From: Streptomyces sp. JB150
Lineage (GTDB): Bacteria > Actinomycetota > Actinomycetes > Streptomycetales > Streptomycetaceae
DNA length: 64,000 nucleotides
Direction: 5' to 3'
NCBI RefSeq assembly: GCF_011193355.1
Contig: NZ_CP049780.1
Coordinates: 2,968,169 to 3,032,168 of the forward strand
Positions 18,001-25,983 of the stretch are shown one piece after another. Position 1 is the stretch's first letter. Each line of letters begins with the position of its first letter. The notes beneath the pieces were generated by a model. The model was not told where the DNA came from. It saw nothing but the letters and a program-made list of their open reading frames with translations, and searched no databases. Made by a program: the position numbers and the translations under genes.

Positions 18001-19356
18001 GCGCTGGCCCCGCTGCGCCCGGACGGCACCGGCGGCGAGCGGCAGGCGCGGGTGTCCGCCCCGCTGCCGCAGTCGGCCCGACTGCTGGACGAGCTGGGCC
18101 TCGCCCGGGCCACCCCGGCGTCGCTGATGGCCCGCTGGGCGGACGCGGCCGACGACACGCGCGCGCTCGGCGGACGGGCGTGGGCGGTGCTCGGCGCCGG
18201 TCCGCGCGGGCCGGCGTGCGCGGACCTGGCGGCGGACGGCCCGCACCTGCTGATCGAGGGCCCGGCGGGCAGCGGGCGTACGGAGCTGCTGCGGGCGATC
18301 GTCGCCTCGCTGGCCGCCGCCGAGCGCCCCGACCGGCTGGGCATCGTCCTGATGGACGGCCGGGACACCGTGGGCACGGGCACCGCGCACGGCGACGGGC
18401 TGCGCGTCTGTACGGACGTACCGCACGTCACCACCCACCTCACCGCCAACGACCCGGTGCGCATGCGCGAGTTCGCGCAGTCGCTGAGCGCCGAGCTGAA
18501 GCGGCGGGCCGAACTGCTGGGCCGGTCGGACTTCACCGAGTGGCACACCGGCCGTGAGCTGGCGGGCCGGATGGTCGCCCAGCGGGCGGGCCGGCCGGCG
18601 GGCCAGGCACCGGGCCGGCAGCCCGGACCGAAACCGGGCCTGGGCACGGCTCACGGCACGGGACCGGCAGCGGAACACTCCTCGGGACAGAGCGCGGCCC
18701 GCATTCCGGCACAAACCCCGCCGCAGGCCCCCGGCCACGGCACGGCCCCCGGCACCACCGGCGCCGCCGACCTCGACACCCCGCCCAGTTCCACCCTGCG
18801 CCTGCGCCCGAGCGCGGCCCGCCGCACGGCGGACGTCGCGCCGCCGCTGCCGCGGCTCGTGGTGGTCGTGGACGATCTCGACGCGCTGGTTGCGCCCCCG
18901 CTCGGCTCGCCGGGACGCCCCGCGGCCGGGTCGGTCGTACGGGCCCTGGAGGCGGTGGCCCGCGAGGGCGAGCGGCTGGGGGTGCACCTCGTGGCGGCGG
19001 CCGGCCCGGGCGATCGTACGGCCGAGTCGGAGGCGTCGCGGCGGGCGCGGCTGCGGATCGTGCTGGACGCGCCGGCGGCGGGCCCGGACGAGCCGGCGCC
19101 GGGGCGCGGGCGGCTGACCGGCGCGGACGGGAAGGTCACGCCGTTCCAGGGCGGCCGGGTCACGGGGCGGATCCCGCGCACGGCGACCCTGCGGCCGACG
19201 GTCGTGCCGCTGGACTGGCACCGCATGGGCGACCCGCCGGCCCGCCGCCCGGTACGCGAGCTGGGCAACGGGCCGACGGACCTGGCGCTGCTGGCGAGCG
19301 CGCTGGAGCGGGCGGCCCGGGAGGTGTCGGCGTCGGAGGTGCCGTCCCTGCTGTGA
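15007..19356 (+). CDS. FHA domain plus EssC/EccC-like FtsK/SpoIIIE ATPase
   Basis: The protein has 1449 residues. At about 105-197 it has an FHA domain (GGRIEIGRS, VSRLHCAVTL, DLGSTNGTTLDG), which binds phosphothreonine. Long Pro/Ala/Gly-rich linkers follow. At about 450-600 comes a segment typical of type VII secretion ATPases (LWERGPGHPEALTVRLG; LHSPTTLEIVLIS; WLGWLPHVRPGHG). An FtsK/SpoIIIE ATPase domain follows with Walker A near 1085 (EGPAGSGRTELL) and Walker B near 1288 (PRLVVVVDDLDAL). Only one ATP site and no membrane helix are visible, unlike full EssC/EccC. ATG 15007 was chosen because it opens the N-terminal ubiquitin-like region (MQIRLTVVDP). It is divergent from the kinase pair, whose output the FHA domain could read. 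No WXG100 or EccD genes are near, so a secretion role is unproven. Confidence 0.85.
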   Translation: MQIRLTVVDPLGPPSAEARGRAASRDVLVTAPAGTALSAVASALASAVTGDAAQPGPVVLYAGAERLDDRRCTLGEPPLLDGAVLSLGAPADPEPHPEVEDAPARLDVVAGPDAGGVHLLHGGRIEIGRSAAADVPLDDPDVSRLHCAVTLSPDGRVTVADLGSTNGTTLDGTRVGARPVRFTPGALLRLGESALRLAPAGGPGGRLATAPDGEGHVRVAPVSVPMPASVAPSAGLPQAPESHTRADAPAPVAGQRPGPGPAAAQDHAPAGPPVRPPVVPGQGAAPREERGEGTAQGGPAPDRAGTAGNARTPQSVRTDQEDGGRAPRAAEAVPGGRPGRAPGSPAAPLVPPATAQPPLGDGTTHGGRQGVPGLAGAPAAHSDGQPHDADAQRSPQAGRRRGGIGAWARRLTGGRGEPAATDGPTAYDDAGGAPLPAPAAGPRLPETWPDPAALLLTALGPGPRLWERGPGHPEALTVRLGTADRAAPDGSELLPAVPVTADLREAGALGLAGPRPRLAGVARAVLAQLAALHSPTTLEIVLISTDHSRSVADRTAEWSWLGWLPHVRPGHGQDCRLLLAYDREQAATRTDELLRRLDDHLTSVLPAPAADATPARTPADTGQGTAAREPGTAAGHADSGLLPAETDTEAQSALPSGPTGATRAGTGQAYPAPAGAAPADGPQALPGHHLTGGGRTPYPAAGKPGPADRPRAEAPADTDGAAAAPGRPGAAGAAPAGHGPRGGGHGTTHGSTGTHAAVPAPAGDPRAAAQGVPGSPRAGAQGLPGGTPRPGSGSPYASPGGAAPAAGPRHPAVPAGAEPAAAARGCLPAGALPAQAAAPAAPAVQGPADQGPAAAHPAPTAPRTVPDPQRRPSWARHGGSEAGSPGSYTVVVVDGDPGSAGLRDALARLAAEGPRAGIHVVCLAETAPASPASPVTETYEAACAAVPVFRRCGAVALLSGDVATALRLLRVAPAGPVGHGTVATVDAVSPAWAERFARALAPLRPDGTGGERQARVSAPLPQSARLLDELGLARATPASLMARWADAADDTRALGGRAWAVLGAGPRGPACADLAADGPHLLIEGPAGSGRTELLRAIVASLAAAERPDRLGIVLMDGRDTVGTGTAHGDGLRVCTDVPHVTTHLTANDPVRMREFAQSLSAELKRRAELLGRSDFTEWHTGRELAGRMVAQRAGRPAGQAPGRQPGPKPGLGTAHGTGPAAEHSSGQSAARIPAQTPPQAPGHGTAPGTTGAADLDTPPSSTLRLRPSAARRTADVAPPLPRLVVVVDDLDALVAPPLGSPGRPAAGSVVRALEAVAREGERLGVHLVAAAGPGDRTAESEASRRARLRIVLDAPAAGPDEPAPGRGRLTGADGKVTPFQGGRVTGRIPRTATLRPTVVPLDWHRMGDPPARRPVRELGNGPTDLALLASALERAAREVSASEVPSLL

Positions 19357-19697
19357 CGGCCCACCGTGCCGGCGCCCCCCGGTCCGCCCGGACGGCGACA
19401 CACCCCGCCACCGGTCCGCCAGACGTCGGCACGCCTCACCCCGGGTACGCCCAAGCGGCGGCACGCCCCCGCACGCCCCGCCGCGCCCCGGCGCGCCCCC
19501 GCCGCCCAAGCCACCCCGCGCCCGGCCGCACCCGGCCGCGCCCACACCCGCACCCGCCCGAGTCACAGCGCGGTCACGATCACCCCCTTTACAGGGTTCG
19601 CGCCCTTGCCGACCTCGTTGACGCGGCGTAGACCAGTGCTCACAGAGCATACGGATCAGTGCTGGACGTTCGACGAGGAACGAAGAACGGGGCCGTG
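19357..19697. other. Intergenic region before the sugar ABC operon
   Basis: 341 bases. The first 200 are a pyrimidine-rich (C-biased) low-complexity stretch without credible gene. The promoter of the ABC operon must lie in the last 140; TTGACG at 19618-19623 is a possible -35, but no -10 sits at the right distance. Confidence 0.4.
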
Positions 19698-21080
19698 ATG
19701 CACAGCGAGAGCAGCACCAGCCGGACGACGACACGCAGGGCGGCGCGGATCGCCGCGGCCCTGCTCGCGGGAGCGCTCACGCTCACCGCGTGTGGCGGCG
19801 AGGACGAGAAGGACAGCCCGACCGAGGGCGGGGGCGACGCCACGAAGACCACCGCCACTGTCAAACTCCCCAAGCTCGACGGCGAGTCCCTGGAGGTCGC
19901 CGCCGTCTGGACCGGCCCGGAGCAGGCCAATTTCAAGAAGGTGCTCGCGGAGTTCGAGAAGCGCACGGGCGCGAAGGTCACCTTCGTCCCCGCGCAGGAC
20001 CCGATCATCAACTTCCTCGGCTCGAAGATCGCCGGCGGTCAGCCGCCGGACATCGCGATGCTGCCGCAGCCCGGCGCGATCAAGCAGGCCGTGGACAAGG
20101 GCTGGGCGAAGCCGCTGGGCGCGGAGGCGCAGGCGGAGCTGGAGAAGAACTTCTCGCCGGGCTGGCAGGAGATCGGCCAGGTCGACGGCAAGCAGTACGG
20201 CGTCTACTACAAGGCCGCCAACAAGTCTCTGATCTGGTACAACACGCAGGTCTTCGAGAACGCGGGCGCGCAGGAGCCGGGGACCTGGGACGAACTGCTG
20301 ACCACCGCGCAGACCATCTACGACTCGGGTGTCACCCCGTTCTCCGTCGGCGGCGCCGACGGCTGGACGCTGACCGACTGGTTCGAGAACGTGTACCTCT
20401 CGCAGGCGGGCCCGGAGAAGTACGACCAGCTGGCCGAGCACGAGATCAAGTGGACGGACCCCTCCGTGAAGGAGGCGCTGACCACGCTCGCGCAGATCTG
20501 GGGCAAGCAGGAGTACCTGGCGGGCGGCGCGAGCGGCGCGCTGCAGACCGAGTTCCCGGCGTCCGTCACCCAGACCTTCACCGGCGGCGACCAGCCCAAG
20601 GCGGGCATGGTGTACGAGGGTGACTTCGTGCAGGTCAACATCGCCGAGACGGAGGCGAAGGTCGGCACCGACGCGAAGGTTTTCCCCTTCCCCGCCGTCG
20701 GTGACACCGCGCCCGTCGTCTCGGGCGGCGACGCGGCGGTGATCCTGGAGGACTCCAAGGCCGCGCAGGCGCTGGCGACCTTCCTGGCCTCCCCGGACGC
20801 GGCGACCATCCAGGCGAAGCTCGGCGGCTACCTGTCGCCGAACAAGAACGTCGACCCGAAGGCCTATCCGAACGCGGTGCAGCAGGAGATGGCCAAGTCG
20901 CTGATCGCGGCCGGTGACGACTTCCGCTTCGACATGTCCGACCAGGCCCCGCAGGCCTTCGGCGGCACGCCCGGCAAGGGCGAGTGGAAGGCGTTGCAGG
21001 ACTTCCTGAAGAACCCGAAGGACGTCGCGGGCGCCCAGCGCAAGCTGGAGGCCGACGCGGCCGCGGCGTACGGGAACTGA
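19698..21080 (+). CDS. ABC transporter sugar-binding lipoprotein
   Basis: This is a family 1 extracellular solute-binding protein of 460 residues. The signal peptide ends in the lipobox LTAC, so the mature protein is a lipoprotein on the outer face of the membrane. The core contains GGQPPDIAMLPQPGAIKQ and KQYGVYYKAANKSLIWYN, typical of oligosaccharide binders. ATG 19698 was preferred over the open frame from 19659 because the signal peptide then has a normal N-region (MHSESSTSRTTTRRAAR). The stop is 7 bases before the first permease gene. The sugar is not predictable. Confidence 0.92.
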   Translation: MHSESSTSRTTTRRAARIAAALLAGALTLTACGGEDEKDSPTEGGGDATKTTATVKLPKLDGESLEVAAVWTGPEQANFKKVLAEFEKRTGAKVTFVPAQDPIINFLGSKIAGGQPPDIAMLPQPGAIKQAVDKGWAKPLGAEAQAELEKNFSPGWQEIGQVDGKQYGVYYKAANKSLIWYNTQVFENAGAQEPGTWDELLTTAQTIYDSGVTPFSVGGADGWTLTDWFENVYLSQAGPEKYDQLAEHEIKWTDPSVKEALTTLAQIWGKQEYLAGGASGALQTEFPASVTQTFTGGDQPKAGMVYEGDFVQVNIAETEAKVGTDAKVFPFPAVGDTAPVVSGGDAAVILEDSKAAQALATFLASPDAATIQAKLGGYLSPNKNVDPKAYPNAVQQEMAKSLIAAGDDFRFDMSDQAPQAFGGTPGKGEWKALQDFLKNPKDVAGAQRKLEADAAAAYGN

Positions 21081-21087
21081 GCCGGCG

Positions 21088-22437
21088 ATGACGTCGCCGG
21101 CACCGTCGGCGGGGGTCCCCGGGGCCCCCGCCGCCCCTGGCAAGCGCAAGAGCGTGACCGGCACCCGCACCACCATCGCGGCGCTGTTCCTGCTGCCCGC
21201 GCTGGTGCTGCTCGGCGCGCTCGTGGTCTACCCGATCGGGTACTCGGTCGTCCGCAGCTTCTACGACCAGTCCGGCGACGGCTTCGCCGGATTCGACAAC
21301 TACCAGGCCCTGTTCACCGACGACGGCATCCGCACCGCGCTGAAGAACAACGTCATCTGGGTGGTGTTCGCGCCGACCGTGGCGACGGCGCTCGGGCTGA
21401 TCTTCGCGGTGCTCACCGAACGCGTGCGCTGGGGCACCGCGTTCAAGCTGGTCGTCTTCATGCCGATGGCCATCTCGATGCTGGCGGCGGGCATCATCTT
21501 CCGGCTGGTGTACGACCAGGACCCGGACAAGGGCGTCGCGAACGCCGTGTGGGTGGGCGTGCACGACACGTTCGCCCAGTCGTCGGCGTTCCCGAACGCC
21601 CACCCGGGGCGGGAGTCGCCGCTGCGGCCGGCGGGCGGGGGCGCGTTCGTCACCAAGGAGGCGGTCCGCGCGGGTGAGCCGGTGTCGCTGCCCCTGGTGG
21701 GTGTGGCGCCGGACCTGATGCCGGACGACGCGAAGCCGGCCGCGAAGCCGCAGGCGGAACCGGGGAAGATCACCGGCACCACCTGGCAGGACTTCACCCG
21801 CGGCAAGGGCGTGGGCGCCCTGAACGCGCCCGACGCGTCCGAGACCGGCTACGCCGGGATGCGGATCGAGGCGGTGAAGGACGGCGAGGTGGTCGCCTCG
21901 GCGACGGCCGCCGCCGACGGCACGTTCACGCTGCCCGCCTCCGCCGAGGGGGCGCTGCTGCGGCTGCCCGCCGACAACTTCAAGGAGCCGTACAACGGCC
22001 TGGACTGGCTGGGCCCGTCGCTCGTCACGCCCGCCATCATCGGGTCGTACATCTGGATGTGGGCGGGGTTCGCGATGGTGCTGATCGCGGCCGGTCTGGC
22101 CGGGGTGCCGCGGGAGCTGCTGGAGGCGGCGCGGGTGGACGGCGCCAACGAGTGGCAGGTGTTCCGCCGGGTCACCGTGCCGCTGCTCGCGCCCGTCCTC
22201 GCGGTCGTCACCGTCACCTTGATGATCAACGTGCTGAAGGTGTTCGACCTGGTCTTCATCATCGCGCCGGGCTCCTCGCAGGACGACGCGAACGTGCTCG
22301 CCCTGGAGCTGTACCGCAAGGGCTTCGCCGAGGACCAGCCGGGCATCGCCAGCGCCATCGCGGTGTTCCTGCTGCTGCTGGTGATCCCGGTGATGTGGTT
22401 CAACGTCCGGCGGCTCAGGCGGGAGGTACGGCGATGA
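21088..22437 (+). CDS. ABC sugar permease (MalF type) with a large extracytoplasmic insertion
   Basis: The 449 residues have membrane helices at about 28-52, 85-110 and 118-142, then a hydrophilic insertion at about 155-305, then further helices including 310-338. The EAA loop (ELLEAARVDGANEWQVFRRV) at about 343-362 contacts the ATPase. A typical permease of this family has about 300 residues, so the insertion adds about 150. Its second half looks like a small beta-sandwich (YAGMRIEAVKDGEVVASATA, AADGTFTLPASAEGALL). Its position between the third and fourth helices recalls the P2 loop of E. coli MalF, which contacts the binding protein. The gene overlaps the next one by 4 bases. Confidence 0.9.
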   Translation: MTSPAPSAGVPGAPAAPGKRKSVTGTRTTIAALFLLPALVLLGALVVYPIGYSVVRSFYDQSGDGFAGFDNYQALFTDDGIRTALKNNVIWVVFAPTVATALGLIFAVLTERVRWGTAFKLVVFMPMAISMLAAGIIFRLVYDQDPDKGVANAVWVGVHDTFAQSSAFPNAHPGRESPLRPAGGGAFVTKEAVRAGEPVSLPLVGVAPDLMPDDAKPAAKPQAEPGKITGTTWQDFTRGKGVGALNAPDASETGYAGMRIEAVKDGEVVASATAAADGTFTLPASAEGALLRLPADNFKEPYNGLDWLGPSLVTPAIIGSYIWMWAGFAMVLIAAGLAGVPRELLEAARVDGANEWQVFRRVTVPLLAPVLAVVTVTLMINVLKVFDLVFIIAPGSSQDDANVLALELYRKGFAEDQPGIASAIAVFLLLLVIPVMWFNVRRLRREVRR

Positions 22438-23342
22438 CGGCGACGACCAAGCTGTCCGGGCGGCCGGCGGCCGGGCCGTCCGCGCCGCCGCGGCAGTCGC
22501 TCGGTGGCCGGCTGGTGGAGAAGCTGAGCGGCGGCGCCGTACGGGTCTTCCTGATCGTGGTGGGCCTGTTCTGGCTGGTGCCGACCATCGGGCTGCTGCT
22601 GTCCTCGCTGCGCAGCCCGCGGGAGATGAACGAGAGCGGCTGGTGGACGGTGTTCACCGAGCCCGCCCAGCTCACCGTCGACAGCTACGAGAAGCTGCTG
22701 GAGAACGGCGACATCACCGACTCACTGGTCAACACGGTGCTGATCACGGTCCCGGCGACCGTGCTGGTCGTGGTGATCGGCGCGCTGGCGGGATACGCGT
22801 TCGCGTGGATGGAGTTCCCGGGGCGCGACTGGTGGTTCCTGGCCGTGGTGGGGCTGCTGGTGGTGCCGGTGCAGGTGGCGCTGATCCCGATCGCCGAACT
22901 GTTTGGCAACATCGGGCTGTTCGGCTCCATCCTGGGCGTGATCCTCTTCCACGTCGGGTTCGGTCTGCCGTTCGCGGTGTTCCTGCTGCGGAACTTCTTC
23001 GCGGAGATCCCCCGCGAGCTGCTGGAGGCCGCCCGTCTCGACGGGGCGGGTGAACTGCGGCTGTTCGCCCGGGTGGTGATGCCGCTGGGCGGGCCCGCGA
23101 TCGCCAGTCTCGGCATCTTCCAGTTCCTGTGGGTGTGGAACGACATGCTGGTGGCGCTGGTGTTCACGGACGCCGGCAGCCAGCCGATCACGGTCGCGCT
23201 GCAGACGCAGGTACGGCAGTTCGGCAACAACATCGACGTGCTGGCGCCGGGCGCGTTCATCTCGATGGTGGTGCCGCTGGCGGTGTTCTTCGCCTTCCAG
23301 CGGCAGTTCGTGTCGGGCGTGATGGCGGGAGCCGTCAAGTAG
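22434..23342 (+). CDS. ABC sugar permease (MalG type)
   Basis: The 302 residues give six membrane helices and the EAA loop ELLEAARLDGAGELRLFARV at about 200. ATG 22434 overlaps the stop of the preceding permease (ATGA), showing translational coupling; a ribosome site (gggagg) lies within the preceding gene. It completes the two-permease importer. No ATP-binding subunit is encoded in the cluster, so the shared ATPase MsiK is the likely partner, as for many Streptomyces sugar importers. A strong terminator follows 25 bases later. Confidence 0.93.
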   Translation: MTATTKLSGRPAAGPSAPPRQSLGGRLVEKLSGGAVRVFLIVVGLFWLVPTIGLLLSSLRSPREMNESGWWTVFTEPAQLTVDSYEKLLENGDITDSLVNTVLITVPATVLVVVIGALAGYAFAWMEFPGRDWWFLAVVGLLVVPVQVALIPIAELFGNIGLFGSILGVILFHVGFGLPFAVFLLRNFFAEIPRELLEAARLDGAGELRLFARVVMPLGGPAIASLGIFQFLWVWNDMLVALVFTDAGSQPITVALQTQVRQFGNNIDVLAPGAFISMVVPLAVFFAFQRQFVSGVMAGAVK

Positions 23343-23366
23343 CGGACGCGATACGGCATTTCAGCG

Positions 23367-23393
23367 GGGCGGGCCGGTCTCACCGGCCCGCCC
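23367..23393 (+). terminator. Terminator of the sugar ABC operon
   Basis: A perfect 12-bp stem (23367-23378 with 23382-23393) and a 3-base loop, 24 bases after the second permease stop. Confidence 0.85.
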
Positions 23394-23505
23394 TCGCGCG
23401 TTCACCGCGATTCCCCCACATGCCGTACGGACCGTAACTCCTGGGCGCCGCGGGCCGTTCCCGGGCAGAACGCCCGAGCAGACCCGCCGACCCTTGGATG
23501 TCCCC

Positions 23506-25821
23506 TTGCCCAGGTTCAGTGTCATCGTCCCCGCGTACCAGGTTCAGGCGTACCTGCACCAGTGCCTGGAATCGGTGCTCACGCAGTCGTACCCCGATCT
23601 CGAACTGATCGCGGTGGACGACTGCTCACCGGACGCCTGCGGCGGGATCATCGACGAGTTCGCGGCCCGTGACCCGCGGGTGAAGGCCGTCCACCTGCCG
23701 GAGAACGGCGGCCTCGGCCCCGCCCGCAACGCCGGGATGGCCGAGGCGAGCGGCGACTACCTGATCTTCCTGGACTCCGACGACACCCTCACCCCGGACG
23801 CCCTGCGCGCCATCGCCGACCGGCTGAAGGAGACCGGCGAACCGGACGTCCTGGTCTACGACTACGCGCGCACCTACTGGACCGGTGAGGCGATCCGCAA
23901 CAAGGCCGCGGCCCAGCTCACCGAGCAGGGCCCGGCCCCGTTCCGGCTGGAGGACCGGCCCGGTCTGCTGCGGCTGCTGATGGTGGCCTGGAACAAGGCG
24001 TACCGGCGGGAGTTCGTCGAGCGCGAGGGCTTCGCCTTCCCGCCCGGCTACTACGAGGACACGCCGTGGACGTACCCGGTGATGATGACGGCGCAGACCC
24101 TCGCCACCCTCGACCGGGTCTGCGTGCACTACCGGCAGCGCCGGCGCGGCAACATCCTGTCCACCACCAGCGACAAGCACTTCGACATCTTCGAGCAGTA
24201 CGACCGGGTGTTCGCCTATCTGGAGGAGCGGCCGGAACTCGCCCGGTGGCGGCCGCTGCTGTTCCGGCGCATGGTCGACCACCTGATGCTGGTGTACCGC
24301 AAGCCGGACCGGCTGCCGCGCCGCAGCCGCGCCGCGTTCCTGCGCCGCGCCCGCGCCCACTACCGCCGCTACCGGCCCCCCAAGCTCTCGGCTTCGCCCG
24401 AGCGGGGAGGTACCCCCATCGGCGCCCCGGTGTCACGGCGCGCCCGGCTGCGCCACGCGTTCGTGCGGTTCGGCGCGCACCGCACCTTCCGCGCCGTGCA
24501 CCTCGCCCTCGCCGTCCGCCGCCGGGCCAGGATGCTGGCCCGGGGTCTGGCCCGCGCCGGACGCGACGCCGCGCTGGGGCTGCACTACCGCGTCCAGCTG
24601 CGGCTGCCCCTGAAGCCGGACCGGGCGGTGTTCGCCGTGTCCCCGGGCGGCGGCCACGGCTGCGACCCGGGCGCGCTGGAGGCCGCGGTCCGCGCGCACG
24701 CGCCGCACATCCGCACCGCGTGGATCGCCCGCCCCGAGCACCAGCACACCGTCCCGGCCGGCACCCGCCGCCTCACCCCGGGCACCGCCGCGTACTGGAC
24801 GGCGCTGGCCCGCGCCAGGTACCTGGTGGGCAACGCCGACTTCGGTCACCGGCTGGTCAAGCGGCCCGGTCAGGTCTTCGTGCAGACGCTGCGCGGCACA
24901 CCGCTCAAGCACATGGGCCTCGACCTGCAGGAGCGCCCGGCGGCGGCCCGCGAGACGGACTTCGCCCGGCTGCTGCGCGGCGTGGACCAGTGGGACTACG
25001 TGCTGTCCGCGAACCGCCACTCCACCCTGACCTGGGAGCGCGTCTTCCCCGGCCGCTACCGCACGCTGGAGTACGGCTCACCCCGCAACGACGTCTTCCA
25101 GCAGGCGACCTCGGCGGACGTGACCCGGCTGCGCGAGGCGCTGGGCATCCCGGACGGCACGGTGGCGATCCTGTACGCGCCGACTTACCGCGACCACCGC
25201 CGCACCCAGCGCACCGCCCTCGACCTGGACCGCGTGGTGCGCCGGCTGGGCCCGCGCTTCATGGTGCTGGCCCGCGCGCACGCCCGCCACGGCGGTCCGC
25301 TCGCCGCGACCGGCGGCCGGGTCGTGGACGTCACCGGCCACCCGAGCGTGGAGGAGCTGTGCCTGGCCTCGGACGCCCTGGTCACCGACTACTCGTCGAT
25401 CATGTTCGACTACGCCAACCTGGACCGCCCGATCGTGATCCACAGCCCGGACGACGACTGGGCGGCGTACCAGGCGTCCCGCGGCACCTACTTCGACCTG
25501 CGTGCCTTCCCGCCGGGCGCGCTGGCGCGCAGCGAGGACGAGCTGATCGACATCTTCGCCACCGGCCACTGGCGCGGCTCCCGCTCCACCCAGCTGCGCA
25601 CCGCGTTCCGGGAGCGTTTCTGCCCGTACGACGACGGGCGCGCCGCCGAGCGGGTGGTGCGGCATGTGCTGCTCGGGGAGGGTCCGGAGGCGCTCCCGCC
25701 GGTGATCCCGCTCGCCGAGCGCCACCCGGTGCCGTCGGCCGCCGCCGCCCGGCCGCGCACGCCGCTGGCCACCGTGCCGCAACCTTCTGGTCCGCCCACC
25801 GTCACCGACGGCCGCCGATGA
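23506..25821 (+). CDS. GT2 glycosyltransferase-TagF fusion protein, copy 1 (TagF histidine replaced by Arg)
   Basis: The 771 residues join an N-terminal GT-A family 2 glycosyltransferase to a C-terminal CDP-glycerol glycerophosphotransferase (TagF) domain, enzymes of teichoic-acid type wall polymers. The GT2 centre is intact: IAVDDCSPD, ENGGLGPARNAGM and LDSDDTL. The TagF domain from about residue 375 keeps RAHARHGG and TDYSSIMFDYANLDRP, but the loop normally reading HGTPLK reads LRGTPLKHMG, with Arg463 in place of the catalytic-base histidine. The start was set at TTG 23506 because the paralogues begin MPRFS; GGAT lies 7 bases upstream. It opens a run of three similar genes on the same strand. 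Confidence 0.88.
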   Translation: MPRFSVIVPAYQVQAYLHQCLESVLTQSYPDLELIAVDDCSPDACGGIIDEFAARDPRVKAVHLPENGGLGPARNAGMAEASGDYLIFLDSDDTLTPDALRAIADRLKETGEPDVLVYDYARTYWTGEAIRNKAAAQLTEQGPAPFRLEDRPGLLRLLMVAWNKAYRREFVEREGFAFPPGYYEDTPWTYPVMMTAQTLATLDRVCVHYRQRRRGNILSTTSDKHFDIFEQYDRVFAYLEERPELARWRPLLFRRMVDHLMLVYRKPDRLPRRSRAAFLRRARAHYRRYRPPKLSASPERGGTPIGAPVSRRARLRHAFVRFGAHRTFRAVHLALAVRRRARMLARGLARAGRDAALGLHYRVQLRLPLKPDRAVFAVSPGGGHGCDPGALEAAVRAHAPHIRTAWIARPEHQHTVPAGTRRLTPGTAAYWTALARARYLVGNADFGHRLVKRPGQVFVQTLRGTPLKHMGLDLQERPAAARETDFARLLRGVDQWDYVLSANRHSTLTWERVFPGRYRTLEYGSPRNDVFQQATSADVTRLREALGIPDGTVAILYAPTYRDHRRTQRTALDLDRVVRRLGPRFMVLARAHARHGGPLAATGGRVVDVTGHPSVEELCLASDALVTDYSSIMFDYANLDRPIVIHSPDDDWAAYQASRGTYFDLRAFPPGALARSEDELIDIFATGHWRGSRSTQLRTAFRERFCPYDDGRAAERVVRHVLLGEGPEALPPVIPLAERHPVPSAAAARPRTPLATVPQPSGPPTVTDGRR

Positions 25822-25983
25822 CCGTTTCATCTTAGGGAGTTCACATGCCCCGCAGTTCGTCGCGGCCGACCCCGGCCCGGCCGTCCACCTGGCGGCCGGC
25901 GGGGCGGCCCGGCCGTTCCCCGCACGGTCCGCGGCGCGGGCCTCCCGTCTGACCCGGACCGGCACAACCACGGAAAGAGCAGA

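Noticed and set aside
14818..19734. A 1638-codon minus-strand open frame opposite the FHA-ATPase gene
   Set aside because: Low-complexity Arg/Gly/Ala protein without motifs; the plus-strand FHA and ATPase motifs show which strand codes.
25190..25200. TTA in the first fusion gene (gacttaccgc)
   Set aside because: Out of frame; in frame it reads CCG ACT TAC CGC.
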